A stretch of 64,000 nucleotides of DNA. Source: Bacteroidota bacterium (GTDB lineage: Bacteria > Bacteroidota > Ignavibacteria > Ignavibacteriales > Melioribacteraceae). Each line of letters starts with the position of its first letter. Within the stretch, counting starts at the first letter, position 1. This document shows positions 15,710 through 24,180 of this stretch, one piece after another. The notes under the pieces are model-generated. The model had not been told where the DNA came from, searched no databases, and saw only the letters and a program-made list of their open reading frames with translations. The stretch spans positions 62,001 through 126,000 of the forward strand of contig JAHISV010000011.1 of the NCBI GenBank assembly GCA_018818065.1. Reading direction: 5' to 3'. The position numbers and the translations under genes were made by a program.

Positions 15710-18073
15710 ATGACAGAAAGGATACAGAAACTTCGTGAGCAATCGCTAAATGCAGAGCCGAAACTTTCGATTGAGAGGGCAGCATTACTAACTGAGTTTT
15801 ATAAATCCGGGCAGGCAGAAAAAGTCTCACTTCCAGTAGCTCGTGCGATGGCATTTAAGCATATTCTTGCCAATAAGAAGCTCTGTATTAATGATGGAGA
15901 ATTGATTGTAGGAGAGCGGGGTCCAGCACCCAAAGAAACTCCTACATATCCGGAATTGTGCTCACATAGCCAGCAGGACTTTGAAATCCTTCATTCACGT
16001 GAGAAAGTATGGTTCAGAGTTTATGATGACGTACGAAAGAAGCAGGAAGAGGAAATTGATCCATTCTGGAAAGGGCGTTCTATAAGAGACAGAATATTTG
16101 AAGAGGTCGATCAGGAGTGGAAAGACTCTTACGCTGCTGGTGTTTTTACTGAATTTATGGAGCAACGTGCTCCTGGGCATACTGTTCTGGATGATAAGAT
16201 TTATAAAAAAGGAATGCTCGACTTCAAAAGAGAAATTGAAACTGCTATTTCCAATCTTGATTTTCTTACTGACCCGGAAGCATTTGAAAAGCGGGAGCAG
16301 CTAAGAGGAATGTCAATTGCCGCGGATGCCATTATTCTATTCGCCGAACGTTATGTTGACGAACTGAAAAAAGAAGCAGAAAACGAAACTGATAGTAAGA
16401 GAAAAGAAGAATTACTTCAAATGTCAGAGATTTGTAAGCGCGTTCCGGCTCATTCTCCACGCAATTTTTGGGAAGCTTTACAATATTATTGGTTTGTTCA
16501 TCTTGGTGTAATTACTGAGCTAAATACCTGGGATTCCTTTAATCCCGGACGTTTAGACCAGCACCTTAACCCATTCTTTCAAAAGGGTTTAGAGGATGGC
16601 ACTTTAACTGAAGAATCGGCTAAAGAAATACTTCAATCCTTCTGGATAAAGTTCAATAATCAGCCTGCTCCGCCTAAGGTTGGTGTTACGGCGCTTGAAA
16701 GCAACACTTATACTGACTTCTGTCTTATAAATGTCGGTGGTGTTACCAAAACCGGGCATGACGCAACCAATGACATGACCTATATGATACTTGATGTTAT
16801 AGAAGAAATGAGACTTTTACAACCCAGTTCCATGGTTCAGATCAGTAAAAAGAATCCTGATAGATTAGCAAAGCGTGCTTTGAAGATTATCAAAACTGGT
16901 TATGGACAGCCTTCCATTTTCAATACTGACGCGATTATTCAGGAAATGCTCCGACATGGCAAGTCAATTGAGGACGCCAGAAATGGTGGAGCGAGCGGTT
17001 GTGTGGAAACGGGAGCATTTGGAAAAGAGAGTTACATTCTAACAGGTTACTTCAATCTGGTTAAGATATTTGAAATAACCCTGAATAACGGTTTTGATCC
17101 TCGTACAAAAAAACAAATTGGTATTGAGACAGGCGATCCTGCCAAATTTGAGACTTACGAAGAACTATTTGAGGCATATAAGAAACAGATTCAGCACTTC
17201 GCTGACATCAAGATAAGAGGTAATATTGTAATCGAACGATTGTATGCTGACTATATGCCGGCTCCTTTCATGTCTATTCTCATCGATGATTGTATCTCCA
17301 AAGGGAAAGACTACAATTCCGGTGGAGCTCGCTATAACACTTCCTACATTCAGGGTGTTGGCACAGCCAGTATTACTGATAGTTTTGCGGCACTTAAACA
17401 GCATGTATTTGAAGAAAAAACAGTTACTATGAATGAGCTTTTGGCAGCTATGAAGAATAACTTTGAAGGCAAGGAAGAGTTAAGAAAGACGCTGGTCGAT
17501 GGTTCACACAAATATGGCAATGATGATGATTATGCTGATGATATTCTGAAAGAAGTCTTTGAGGCTTATTTTGATTCCGTTGATGGACGACCAAACACCA
17601 AAGGTGGTTTTTTTAGAATTAACCTTTTGCCTACAACGAGTCATGTTTACTTCGGTTCCGTTGTTGGTGCCATGCCGGATGGTAGGTTAGCAAAAGAACC
17701 TCTCTCTGAGGGTATTTCACCCTTCCAGGGATCTGACAGAAATGGACCGACTGCTGTAATTAAGTCAGCTGCTAAAATCGATCATTTGAGAACGGGTGGT
17801 ACTTTACTAAATCAGAAATTCACTCCTCAATTTATGGAAGATGAAGAGAATATAAACAAGGTAGTAAATCTCATTCGATCTTATTTCAGGATGGATGGAC
17901 ACCATATACAGTTTAATGTTGTAAAAGCGGAAACTTTGAGGGAAGCTCAAAAAGCACCTGAAAAGTATAAAGATTTAATCGTTCGTGTAGCCGGTTATAG
18001 CGATTATTTTGTCGACCTGGGAATTGACCTTCAGGAAGAGATTATTCGTAGAACCGAGCACGCCGGATTCTGA
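15710..18073 (+). CDS. hypD: trans-4-hydroxy-L-proline dehydratase (glycyl radical enzyme HypD)
   Basis: Oxygen-sensitive glycyl radical enzyme of 787 aa that removes water from trans-4-hydroxy-L-proline to give 1-pyrroline-5-carboxylate. The thiyl-radical loop is GGASGCVETGAFGKE, with C431 and E433; the Cys-Val-Glu signature plus the following TGAFGKESYILTGY is typical of HypD rather than of pyruvate formate-lyase or choline lyase. The C-terminal radical loop VRVAGYSDYFVD carries the storage glycine G762. Both positions are close to those remembered for the Clostridioides difficile enzyme. The assignment is strongly supported by context: activase immediately upstream; Xaa-Pro peptidases, a 3-hydroxyproline dehydratase and proline catabolic genes downstream. 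Confidence 0.92.
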   Translation: MTERIQKLREQSLNAEPKLSIERAALLTEFYKSGQAEKVSLPVARAMAFKHILANKKLCINDGELIVGERGPAPKETPTYPELCSHSQQDFEILHSREKVWFRVYDDVRKKQEEEIDPFWKGRSIRDRIFEEVDQEWKDSYAAGVFTEFMEQRAPGHTVLDDKIYKKGMLDFKREIETAISNLDFLTDPEAFEKREQLRGMSIAADAIILFAERYVDELKKEAENETDSKRKEELLQMSEICKRVPAHSPRNFWEALQYYWFVHLGVITELNTWDSFNPGRLDQHLNPFFQKGLEDGTLTEESAKEILQSFWIKFNNQPAPPKVGVTALESNTYTDFCLINVGGVTKTGHDATNDMTYMILDVIEEMRLLQPSSMVQISKKNPDRLAKRALKIIKTGYGQPSIFNTDAIIQEMLRHGKSIEDARNGGASGCVETGAFGKESYILTGYFNLVKIFEITLNNGFDPRTKKQIGIETGDPAKFETYEELFEAYKKQIQHFADIKIRGNIVIERLYADYMPAPFMSILIDDCISKGKDYNSGGARYNTSYIQGVGTASITDSFAALKQHVFEEKTVTMNELLAAMKNNFEGKEELRKTLVDGSHKYGNDDDYADDILKEVFEAYFDSVDGRPNTKGGFFRINLLPTTSHVYFGSVVGAMPDGRLAKEPLSEGISPFQGSDRNGPTAVIKSAAKIDHLRTGGTLLNQKFTPQFMEDEENINKVVNLIRSYFRMDGHHIQFNVVKAETLREAQKAPEKYKDLIVRVAGYSDYFVDLGIDLQEEIIRRTEHAGF

Positions 18074-18089
18074 GAAAAAAGGAGATATT

Positions 18090-19478
18090 ATGTTTAGTGC
18101 AAAAACATATCAGGAAAGACGCAGGAAACTTAAAGAACAAGTTGGATCAGGTGTAATACTATTATTAGGTAACGACTTAAGTCCCATGAACTATGCAGAC
18201 AACACTTATGACTTCAGACAGGATAGTTCATTCCTATATTTCTTCGGACTCGATTTTGAGGGATTGAATGCAATTATTGATGCAGATAGTGGTGCAGAAA
18301 TTATTTTTGGTGATGAATTAACCATCGATCATATCGTGTGGATGGGCACCCAACCAACCATTGCTGAGAAAGCACAGAAGGTTGCTGTTGATACCACAGC
18401 TTCAACCAGTAAATTAGCCGAAGTATTAAGAGATGAAAAAACAAAAGGCCGGAGAATTCACTTCTTACCACCTTACAGACCGGCTAACATGATCAAACTT
18501 CACCAGTGGTTAGATATTCCTATTAGTCAGCTCTCTTCCCAAGCTTCTCTGGAACTGGTTAAAGCTGTTATTGCTCAAAGGGAAATCAAATCAGAAGAAG
18601 AATTAGCTCAGATTGATATCGCCTGTACTATTTCAACGGAGATGCATATCGCCGCAATGAAAACTGTTAAAGCTGGTTTAACTGAGGCGCAGATTGCTGC
18701 AAATGCGCGTGCAGTTGCTTTATCACATAACAGCGATGTTGCTTTCCCGGTTATTGCCACGATTAACGGGCAGACTCTGCATAATCATTACCACGGAAAT
18801 ATTATTAAGAGTGGGAAAATGTTCCTGCTGGATACCGGAGCAGAATCACCGATGCATTATGCCGGGGATCTATCCAGTACAATGCCGGTTGACAAGAAAT
18901 TCAGTGAGAGACAAAAAGAAATCTACAATATTTCTCTTGCCGCTCATGAAGCTGCGATTGCAGAATTGAGGCCGGGGAATGAATTCCGTAACGCCCATCT
19001 GGCTGCCGCAAGAACTATTGCAAATGGCATGAAGGAGTTAGGGATGATGAAAGGTGATATTAACGAGGCTATCACTGCCGGTGCTCATGCTATGTTTTTC
19101 CAGTGCGGAACCGGTCACATGATGGGTCTTGATGTTCATGACATGGAAGACCTTGGTGAAGTATGGGTTGGTTATGACGGCGAGCCGAAATCAACACAGT
19201 TTGGTTTGAAGTCACTTCGTCTTGCGAAAAAGCTTCAACCAGGATATGTCCTTACGGTTGAACCTGGAATCTATTTTATTCCGGAACTGATTGATATGTG
19301 GAATGCTGAAAATAAGTTCTCAGAATTCCTCAATTATGACAAGATTAATGAATACAGAGATTTTGGTGGAATTAGAAACGAAGAAGACTTCGTGATAACT
19401 GAGGATGGATTTAGATTATTAGGAAATAAGAAAAAGCCGAAAACAGTTGAAGAAGTCGAAGAACTTTCGATCGACTAA
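18090..19478 (+). CDS. Xaa-Pro aminopeptidase (M24B, aminopeptidase P type)
   Basis: Cytoplasmic dimetal peptidase that removes the residue before proline or hydroxyproline, 462 aa. The N-terminal aminopeptidase-P domain is at about 5-150 (NTYDFRQDSSFLYFFGLD). The pita-bread catalytic domain is at about 180-450, with metal ligands in LLDTGAESPMHYAGDLSSTM (two Asp), the His of CGTGHMMGLDVHDMED, the Glu of VEPGIYF and a late Glu in RNEEDFVI. Start chosen at 18090, with AAAGGAG upstream; a longer frame from 18009 overlaps hypD. It lies 16 nt after hypD, in the same operon. Confidence 0.9.
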   Translation: MFSAKTYQERRRKLKEQVGSGVILLLGNDLSPMNYADNTYDFRQDSSFLYFFGLDFEGLNAIIDADSGAEIIFGDELTIDHIVWMGTQPTIAEKAQKVAVDTTASTSKLAEVLRDEKTKGRRIHFLPPYRPANMIKLHQWLDIPISQLSSQASLELVKAVIAQREIKSEEELAQIDIACTISTEMHIAAMKTVKAGLTEAQIAANARAVALSHNSDVAFPVIATINGQTLHNHYHGNIIKSGKMFLLDTGAESPMHYAGDLSSTMPVDKKFSERQKEIYNISLAAHEAAIAELRPGNEFRNAHLAAARTIANGMKELGMMKGDINEAITAGAHAMFFQCGTGHMMGLDVHDMEDLGEVWVGYDGEPKSTQFGLKSLRLAKKLQPGYVLTVEPGIYFIPELIDMWNAENKFSEFLNYDKINEYRDFGGIRNEEDFVITEDGFRLLGNKKKPKTVEEVEELSID

Positions 19479-19496
19479 ATTATCACGGAGAAATTG

Positions 19497-20552
19497 ATGA
19501 GTAATCATTACGAAAAATTAAAAGCATTAGAAGACTGGGAGCCCCCAAAGGATTGGATACGGATAAAATCCCTTGATGCGCATACAGGCGGTGAACCCTT
19601 ACGCATTATTACAAGTGGATTGCCAGACCTTGAAGGCGATACGATTATTGCAAAACGAAGATTCATGAAAGAGAATTATGATAATCTACGAAGAGCGTTA
19701 ATGTTTGAACCAAAAGGTCATGCTGACCAGTATGGAGCTATTATCGTTCCTCCGGTTACAGAAGAAGCAGATTTTGGTGCAATCTTTACCCACAACGAAG
19801 GCTACAGTACCATGTGTGGTCACGCAATTATTGCAATGACAAAGGTTGTACTCGAAACCGGAATGATTCATATGGTGGAACCGGTAACCACAATTAAGAT
19901 TGATGCACCTGCCGGTTTAATTACTTCACACGCTCGCATCAAAGATGGAAAGGTTCAGAATGTTTATTTCCATAATGTCCCCTCATTCGTACTTCTTGCT
20001 GATCAGATTGTAGATGTACCGGGATTAGGTAAAGTTAAATTTGATGTAGCGTATGGAGGAGCTTTCTATGCTTTTGTTAAGGCTGAAGAGGTTGGTGCTG
20101 ACATGACTACTGAAGGCTATAGAGGCTTAATTGAAAAAGGAATGGCAATTAAGAATGCTGTTATGGATAACTTTGAAATCAAGCATCCGTTTGAAGAAGA
20201 CCTGAGTTTTCTATATGGTACTATTTTTTATGGTGACCCGATAAATGAAGGTGCAGACAGCAGAAACGTATGCATCTTTGCTGAAGGTGAAGTGGATAGG
20301 AGTCCTACGGGTACGGGTGTGAGCGCTCGCATGGCTTTGCACTTTGCGAAGGGGGAACTTGGATTGAATGAATCATATGTAATTGAATCAATTCTTGGTT
20401 CCAGTTTTAAGTGTAAGGCAATTAAAGAGACAACTTTCGGACCGTTTAAGGCTGTTATCCCTGAGGTCGAAGGAAATGCACATATCTCCGGAAAGTGCGA
20501 ATTCTTTATTGATCCGGAAGATCCATTGAGGGATGGGTTTATCCTGAGATGA
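19497..20552 (+). CDS. trans-3-hydroxy-L-proline dehydratase (proline racemase superfamily)
   Basis: A 351-aa member of the proline racemase/hydroxyproline epimerase fold. The first catalytic residue is C107 in STMCGHAI. At the second position, where racemases and 4-hydroxyproline epimerases have Cys, this protein has T271 in DRSPTGTGVSAR. A Cys/Thr pair marks trans-3-hydroxy-L-proline dehydratases, including the human enzyme L3HYPDH. The predicted product is 1-pyrroline-2-carboxylate, which needs a reductase to give proline; none is in this window. Start at ATG 19497, with GGAG upstream. Some Cys/Thr members may still have side activities on related substrates. Confidence 0.85.
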   Translation: MSNHYEKLKALEDWEPPKDWIRIKSLDAHTGGEPLRIITSGLPDLEGDTIIAKRRFMKENYDNLRRALMFEPKGHADQYGAIIVPPVTEEADFGAIFTHNEGYSTMCGHAIIAMTKVVLETGMIHMVEPVTTIKIDAPAGLITSHARIKDGKVQNVYFHNVPSFVLLADQIVDVPGLGKVKFDVAYGGAFYAFVKAEEVGADMTTEGYRGLIEKGMAIKNAVMDNFEIKHPFEEDLSFLYGTIFYGDPINEGADSRNVCIFAEGEVDRSPTGTGVSARMALHFAKGELGLNESYVIESILGSSFKCKAIKETTFGPFKAVIPEVEGNAHISGKCEFFIDPEDPLRDGFILR

Positions 20553-20562
20553 TTGGGTCAGG

Positions 20563-20581
20563 TTATCAGGGGGACTGATAA
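20563..20581 (+). terminator. Short hairpin between the dehydratase and transporter genes
   Basis: TTATCAG/CTGATAA, 7 bp with a 5-nt G-rich loop, lies 11 nt after the stop codon. No U-run follows, so it may be a partial terminator or an RNA-processing site; the 114-nt gap could hold a second promoter. Confidence 0.3.
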
Positions 20582-20666
20582 TAATGTTTTCTAATCGTCA
20601 TATTTAACATATATTAGATGAGTTTATATAACCCTTCTAATAATTTAAAAATCTAAAGGAGTTCAA

Positions 20667-21986
20667 ATGCTGAAGAAACATCCAAAAGGCTTAATGACCT
20701 TATTTATGACTGAGATATGGGAAAGATTCGGATTCTATACGATGTCTGCAATTTTTGTTCTGTTTATGCAGCACGATCTTGGCTATGATGCTGGTGCAAG
20801 AGGTGTGTTATATGCTCTGTTCCTGGGCTCATCATATTTATTCCCAATACTAGGTGGATTTATTGGTGACAAATTTTTTGGACAGATTAAAACTATTCGT
20901 TACGGTGCCATCTCTATGGTTGCCGGGTATTTCTTCCTGGCTTTTGCGAACGTTGACCTTCAGATTGTTTTTTATATAGGAACATTTCTGGTAACCTTCG
21001 GAACAGGTATTTTCAAAGTTAACATGTCTGTTCTTATTGGTAATATGTATAATAAAAAACCGGAATTACGTGACTCAGGTTTTAATATTTATTACATGGG
21101 CATTAATATAGGTGCGACAATTGGTCCTTTAGCCGCCAATATTATTGGTTATCTGACAAATGATTATAATTATTCTTTTATGGCTGCTGGTATTGGGATG
21201 GCTCTTTCTCTCCTGATATTTGAACTGAATAAAAAAATACTTATAAATGTTGATACATTCCTTCTTAAAAAGGTTGAAGGTACAACTCGTGAGGCTATTG
21301 AGGAAGTTGATGAAGAACTGATAAATAACTTGCCTAAACTTGATATGGATAGAGCTGAATACAAAGATAGAATTTTTACTCTTATTCTTCTATTCATCGT
21401 AGCGGCAGTGTTCTGGGTGCCATTCTATCAGAACGGTATCGGATTAACATATTTTGTTGATCGCTCAACAGAGGTTTATGACCTTCTCAGACCAGAATTG
21501 TATCTGGCTTTTAATGCAATTTTTATTGTTACACTTACACCGGTAATGTTAGCAATTTTTGCTAAAATGCGTAAAAGTAACAGAGAACCTGTAACTCCTG
21601 TTAAAATCTTTTTTGGATTGATACTTATGGGATGTTCAATGCTAATTATGGTTTGGGCTTCTCTAAGTGGTGGTGATCTTGATATGAACATCATGTCTCC
21701 TCTGTGGGTTATTATGACTTACTTAATTGTGACGTTGGCTGAGATAATGATTTCACCTCTTGGACAATCTTACGTTGCAAGAGTTGCACCGCTAAATGTT
21801 CAGGGATTAATGATGGGCGGTTGGTTTGGCGCAACAGCAGTAGGAGGAATGTCAGCCGGTTTTATCGGGGCGTTTTATGATGAATTACCACATCACATGT
21901 ATTACCTATACCTTGCATTATTAACTTTTGCCGCTGCAGGTATGGTACTTGTGATTATGAAAAAACTTAAGAAGTATGCTGCATAA
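20667..21986 (+). CDS. POT/PTR-family proton-dependent di/tripeptide transporter
   Basis: Inner-membrane symporter for small peptides, 439 aa with about 12 membrane segments. The N-terminal helix carries the proton-coupling signature ExxER (TEIWERFGFYTM, about residues 13-24). The PTR2 signature region is recognisable in FGTGIFKVNMSVLIGNMY and in the later AEIMISPLGQSYVARVAP. It is somewhat shorter than the ~480-500 aa of many bacterial POT proteins, so the two extra helices of that subgroup are probably absent. It is flanked by two Xaa-Pro peptidases, which points to proline- and hydroxyproline-containing peptides as substrates. AAAGGAG precedes the ATG. Confidence 0.9.
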   Translation: MLKKHPKGLMTLFMTEIWERFGFYTMSAIFVLFMQHDLGYDAGARGVLYALFLGSSYLFPILGGFIGDKFFGQIKTIRYGAISMVAGYFFLAFANVDLQIVFYIGTFLVTFGTGIFKVNMSVLIGNMYNKKPELRDSGFNIYYMGINIGATIGPLAANIIGYLTNDYNYSFMAAGIGMALSLLIFELNKKILINVDTFLLKKVEGTTREAIEEVDEELINNLPKLDMDRAEYKDRIFTLILLFIVAAVFWVPFYQNGIGLTYFVDRSTEVYDLLRPELYLAFNAIFIVTLTPVMLAIFAKMRKSNREPVTPVKIFFGLILMGCSMLIMVWASLSGGDLDMNIMSPLWVIMTYLIVTLAEIMISPLGQSYVARVAPLNVQGLMMGGWFGATAVGGMSAGFIGAFYDELPHHMYYLYLALLTFAAAGMVLVIMKKLKKYAA

Positions 21987-21998
21987 AGGAGAAATTTT

Positions 21999-23183
21999 AT
22001 GTTAATAAAAGAAAAAGTTAATCAGGCTAAAAGCCTCTTAAAAGAATTTAATATTGATTGCTGGATTACATTCGTTCGTGAGAGCCAGATTAATGGCGAT
22101 CCAACATTGGCATTTTTGGCGGGCGGGGATGTTACATGGCATTCAGCCTTCATTGTAAGTGCATCCGGAAAAACCCACGCAATTGTTGGTCGTTATGATG
22201 TACTGTCAGTTGAGGGAACAGGTGCTTACGATAAAGTGGAAGGTTTTGTGGAAGGAATTAAGACTCCTTTACAAAATTATCTTAAGGAATTAAATCCATC
22301 AAGCATAGGAATCAACTACTCAAAAGGTAGCGAGATCTGTGACGGACTTACTTATGGTATGTATCTTACTCTTTATGAATACCTTGCTGAAATTGGGATG
22401 GAAGACAGACTTCTCTCTGCTGAAAAAGTTGTTTCTGCTTTACGTGAGAGAAAGACTGAAACTGAAATTGAGTATATGAAAGGTGCTATTAAGCATACAG
22501 AAGAAATTTTTGAGCTTGTTGCTGGTTTTATTAAACCAGGTAAGACGGAGAAAGAAATTGCATCTTTTATGAAAGCGGAAGTTAAAAGAAGAGGACTTGG
22601 TTTTGCCTGGGAGGAGAGTGGCTGTCCCGCGGTATTTACCGGTCCCGACGGAGCAGAGGCTCACTTTGCTCCAACTGATAAAAAAGTGGAGAAGGGTCAT
22701 ATCCTCAATATGGATTTCGGAGTTCGTGAGAATAACTATGTCTCTGATATGCAAAGAACATTTTACATATTGGCTGATGGTGAAACTGAGGCTCCTGTAG
22801 ATGTTCAAAAAGGTTTTGATACTATTGTTGATGCCATTGAAAAATCCAAGCAGGCTATTAAACCTGGTATTGAGGCATGGACGGTGGATGCAGTTGCACG
22901 TAAAACAATTGTTGACGCTGGATATGAAGAATTTCCTCATGGATTGGGTCATCAGCTTGGTATCTTTTCACATGATGGTACTGCCTTACTCGGGCCTAAA
23001 TGGGAAAAGTATGCCGAGAAACCTTTTCAGAAACTTGAAGAGGGAATGACATTTACTATTGAGCCAAGATTAACTGTTCCTAATCGTGGTATTGCAACAA
23101 TTGAAGAAATGATTGTTATCAGGAAAGATGGCGCTGAATGGTTAACTCATCCTCAAAAAGAATTAATACTTATTAAATCATAA
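21999..23183 (+). CDS. Second M24-family Xaa-Pro peptidase (prolidase-like)
   Basis: Dinuclear-metal peptidase of 394 aa, predicted to cleave Xaa-Pro dipeptides or N-terminal Xaa-Pro bonds. The creatinase-type N-domain is at about 1-150 and the catalytic domain at about 160-390. Ligands are the two Asp of MDFGVRENNYVSDMQRTF, His in FPHGLGHQLGIFSHD, Glu in TIEPRLTVP and Glu in TIEEMIVI. It is clearly a different subfamily from the 18090-19478 enzyme, so the pair may divide aminopeptidase P and prolidase work. Thirteen nucleotides after the transporter, with AAAGGAG as ribosome site. Confidence 0.88.
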   Translation: MLIKEKVNQAKSLLKEFNIDCWITFVRESQINGDPTLAFLAGGDVTWHSAFIVSASGKTHAIVGRYDVLSVEGTGAYDKVEGFVEGIKTPLQNYLKELNPSSIGINYSKGSEICDGLTYGMYLTLYEYLAEIGMEDRLLSAEKVVSALRERKTETEIEYMKGAIKHTEEIFELVAGFIKPGKTEKEIASFMKAEVKRRGLGFAWEESGCPAVFTGPDGAEAHFAPTDKKVEKGHILNMDFGVRENNYVSDMQRTFYILADGETEAPVDVQKGFDTIVDAIEKSKQAIKPGIEAWTVDAVARKTIVDAGYEEFPHGLGHQLGIFSHDGTALLGPKWEKYAEKPFQKLEEGMTFTIEPRLTVPNRGIATIEEMIVIRKDGAEWLTHPQKELILIKS

Positions 23184-23199
23184 TACAGTTAGCAGACAA

Positions 23200-23217
23200 G
23201 GCGGGCTTAAGCCCGTC
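23200..23217. repeat. GC-rich hairpin between peptidase and dehydrogenase genes
   Basis: GCGGGC-TTAA-GCCCGT forms a 7-bp stem with a 4-nt loop. It resembles a short REP-type palindrome more than a terminator, since no U-run follows. Confidence 0.4.
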
Positions 23218-23240
23218 CTTATCTCGAAAGGAGTTACCTG

Positions 23241-24170
23241 ATGGGTGTTTTTCGCAATGCACTCCTGTGGGGTTCTGAAAATCAATGGATGCGAAAAAAT
23301 GTACCTAGTTTTGGATTTGTAAAACGGGCTGTAAAACGTTTCATGCCTGGCGAACAGATTCACGATGCCATTGAAGTTACTAAACACTTTAACAATCTTG
23401 GTATTCCTGCAACTTTTACACATCTCGGTGAAAATCTCTCAGACATATCAGAGGCCAGAGGTGTTGCTGATCATTACCTTGAAGTCCTGGAGTTAATCAA
23501 GAATAAAAACATTGATGCCGAGATATCGGTTAAATTAACTCAACTTGGCTTCGATCAGAGTGCTGAATTAACTCACAAGTATCTTACCGAAATTGCCTCT
23601 AAGGCAAAAGAGTATAACAACACTGTATTTATAGATATGGAAGGAAGCGCTTATACTGAAATCACAATTGAATTCTATAAAAGGGTTAAAGAACAATTCC
23701 CAAATGTCGGCTTGTGTCTTCAGGCTTATCTATACAGAACGGAAAATGATCTTAAAAGTCTGCTGCCATACAAGCCTCTAATTCGTTTGGTTAAAGGCGC
23801 TTACAACGAGCCGCCTGATATTGCAATGGAGAGAAAGAAAGAGGTTGACGAAAATTATTACAACCTTTCACTGATGTTGCTGGATGCAGTTAAAGAGGGT
23901 AATGCCCGTGCGGCTTTTGCAACCCATGATGAGTTATTGATTGAACGGATTAGAAATTATGGCACATCAATTGGTATCCCTCAAGATAAAATAGAATTTC
24001 AGATGTTATATGGAATTAAACCTGCATTTCAGAGAAAGTTAGCAACAGAAGGGGTAAAAATTCTTGTTCTGATCAGTTATGGCGATGCATGGTTTCCATG
24101 GTATATGAGAAGACTTGCCGAAAGACCGGCTAACGTCGGTTTTGTTATCAAAAATATGTTCGCAAAATAG
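23241..24170 (+). CDS. FAD-dependent proline/hydroxyproline dehydrogenase
   Basis: Monofunctional PRODH of 309 aa, similar in size to Thermus PRODH. It oxidises proline, or here possibly hydroxyproline, to the pyrroline carboxylate and passes electrons to quinone. The beta/alpha-barrel motifs are visible: ISVKLTQLGFD, LVKGAYNEP, FATHDELL, FQMLYGI and the substrate carboxylate-binding pair R290/R291 in WYMRRLAERP. In proline-specific enzymes a Tyr four residues before the conserved Gly of the YG motif packs against C4 of proline. Here that position is L277 (VLISYG); the human hydroxyproline enzyme has Ser there. With an aldolase and AGT encoded next door, hydroxyproline is a plausible substrate. 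GGAG-type ribosome site upstream. Confidence 0.85.
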   Translation: MGVFRNALLWGSENQWMRKNVPSFGFVKRAVKRFMPGEQIHDAIEVTKHFNNLGIPATFTHLGENLSDISEARGVADHYLEVLELIKNKNIDAEISVKLTQLGFDQSAELTHKYLTEIASKAKEYNNTVFIDMEGSAYTEITIEFYKRVKEQFPNVGLCLQAYLYRTENDLKSLLPYKPLIRLVKGAYNEPPDIAMERKKEVDENYYNLSLMLLDAVKEGNARAAFATHDELLIERIRNYGTSIGIPQDKIEFQMLYGIKPAFQRKLATEGVKILVLISYGDAWFPWYMRRLAERPANVGFVIKNMFAK

Positions 24171-24180
24171 GAGGGTAGTA

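Noticed and set aside
15710-18073. Pyruvate formate-lyase or choline trimethylamine-lyase
   Set aside because: PFL has two adjacent Cys at the active site, and the Cys-Val-Glu-Thr-Gly loop with a hydroxyproline/proline gene context fits HypD.
19497-20552. 4-hydroxyproline 2-epimerase or proline racemase
   Set aside because: Those enzymes have a Cys/Cys pair; the second position here is Thr (T271), the dehydratase signature.
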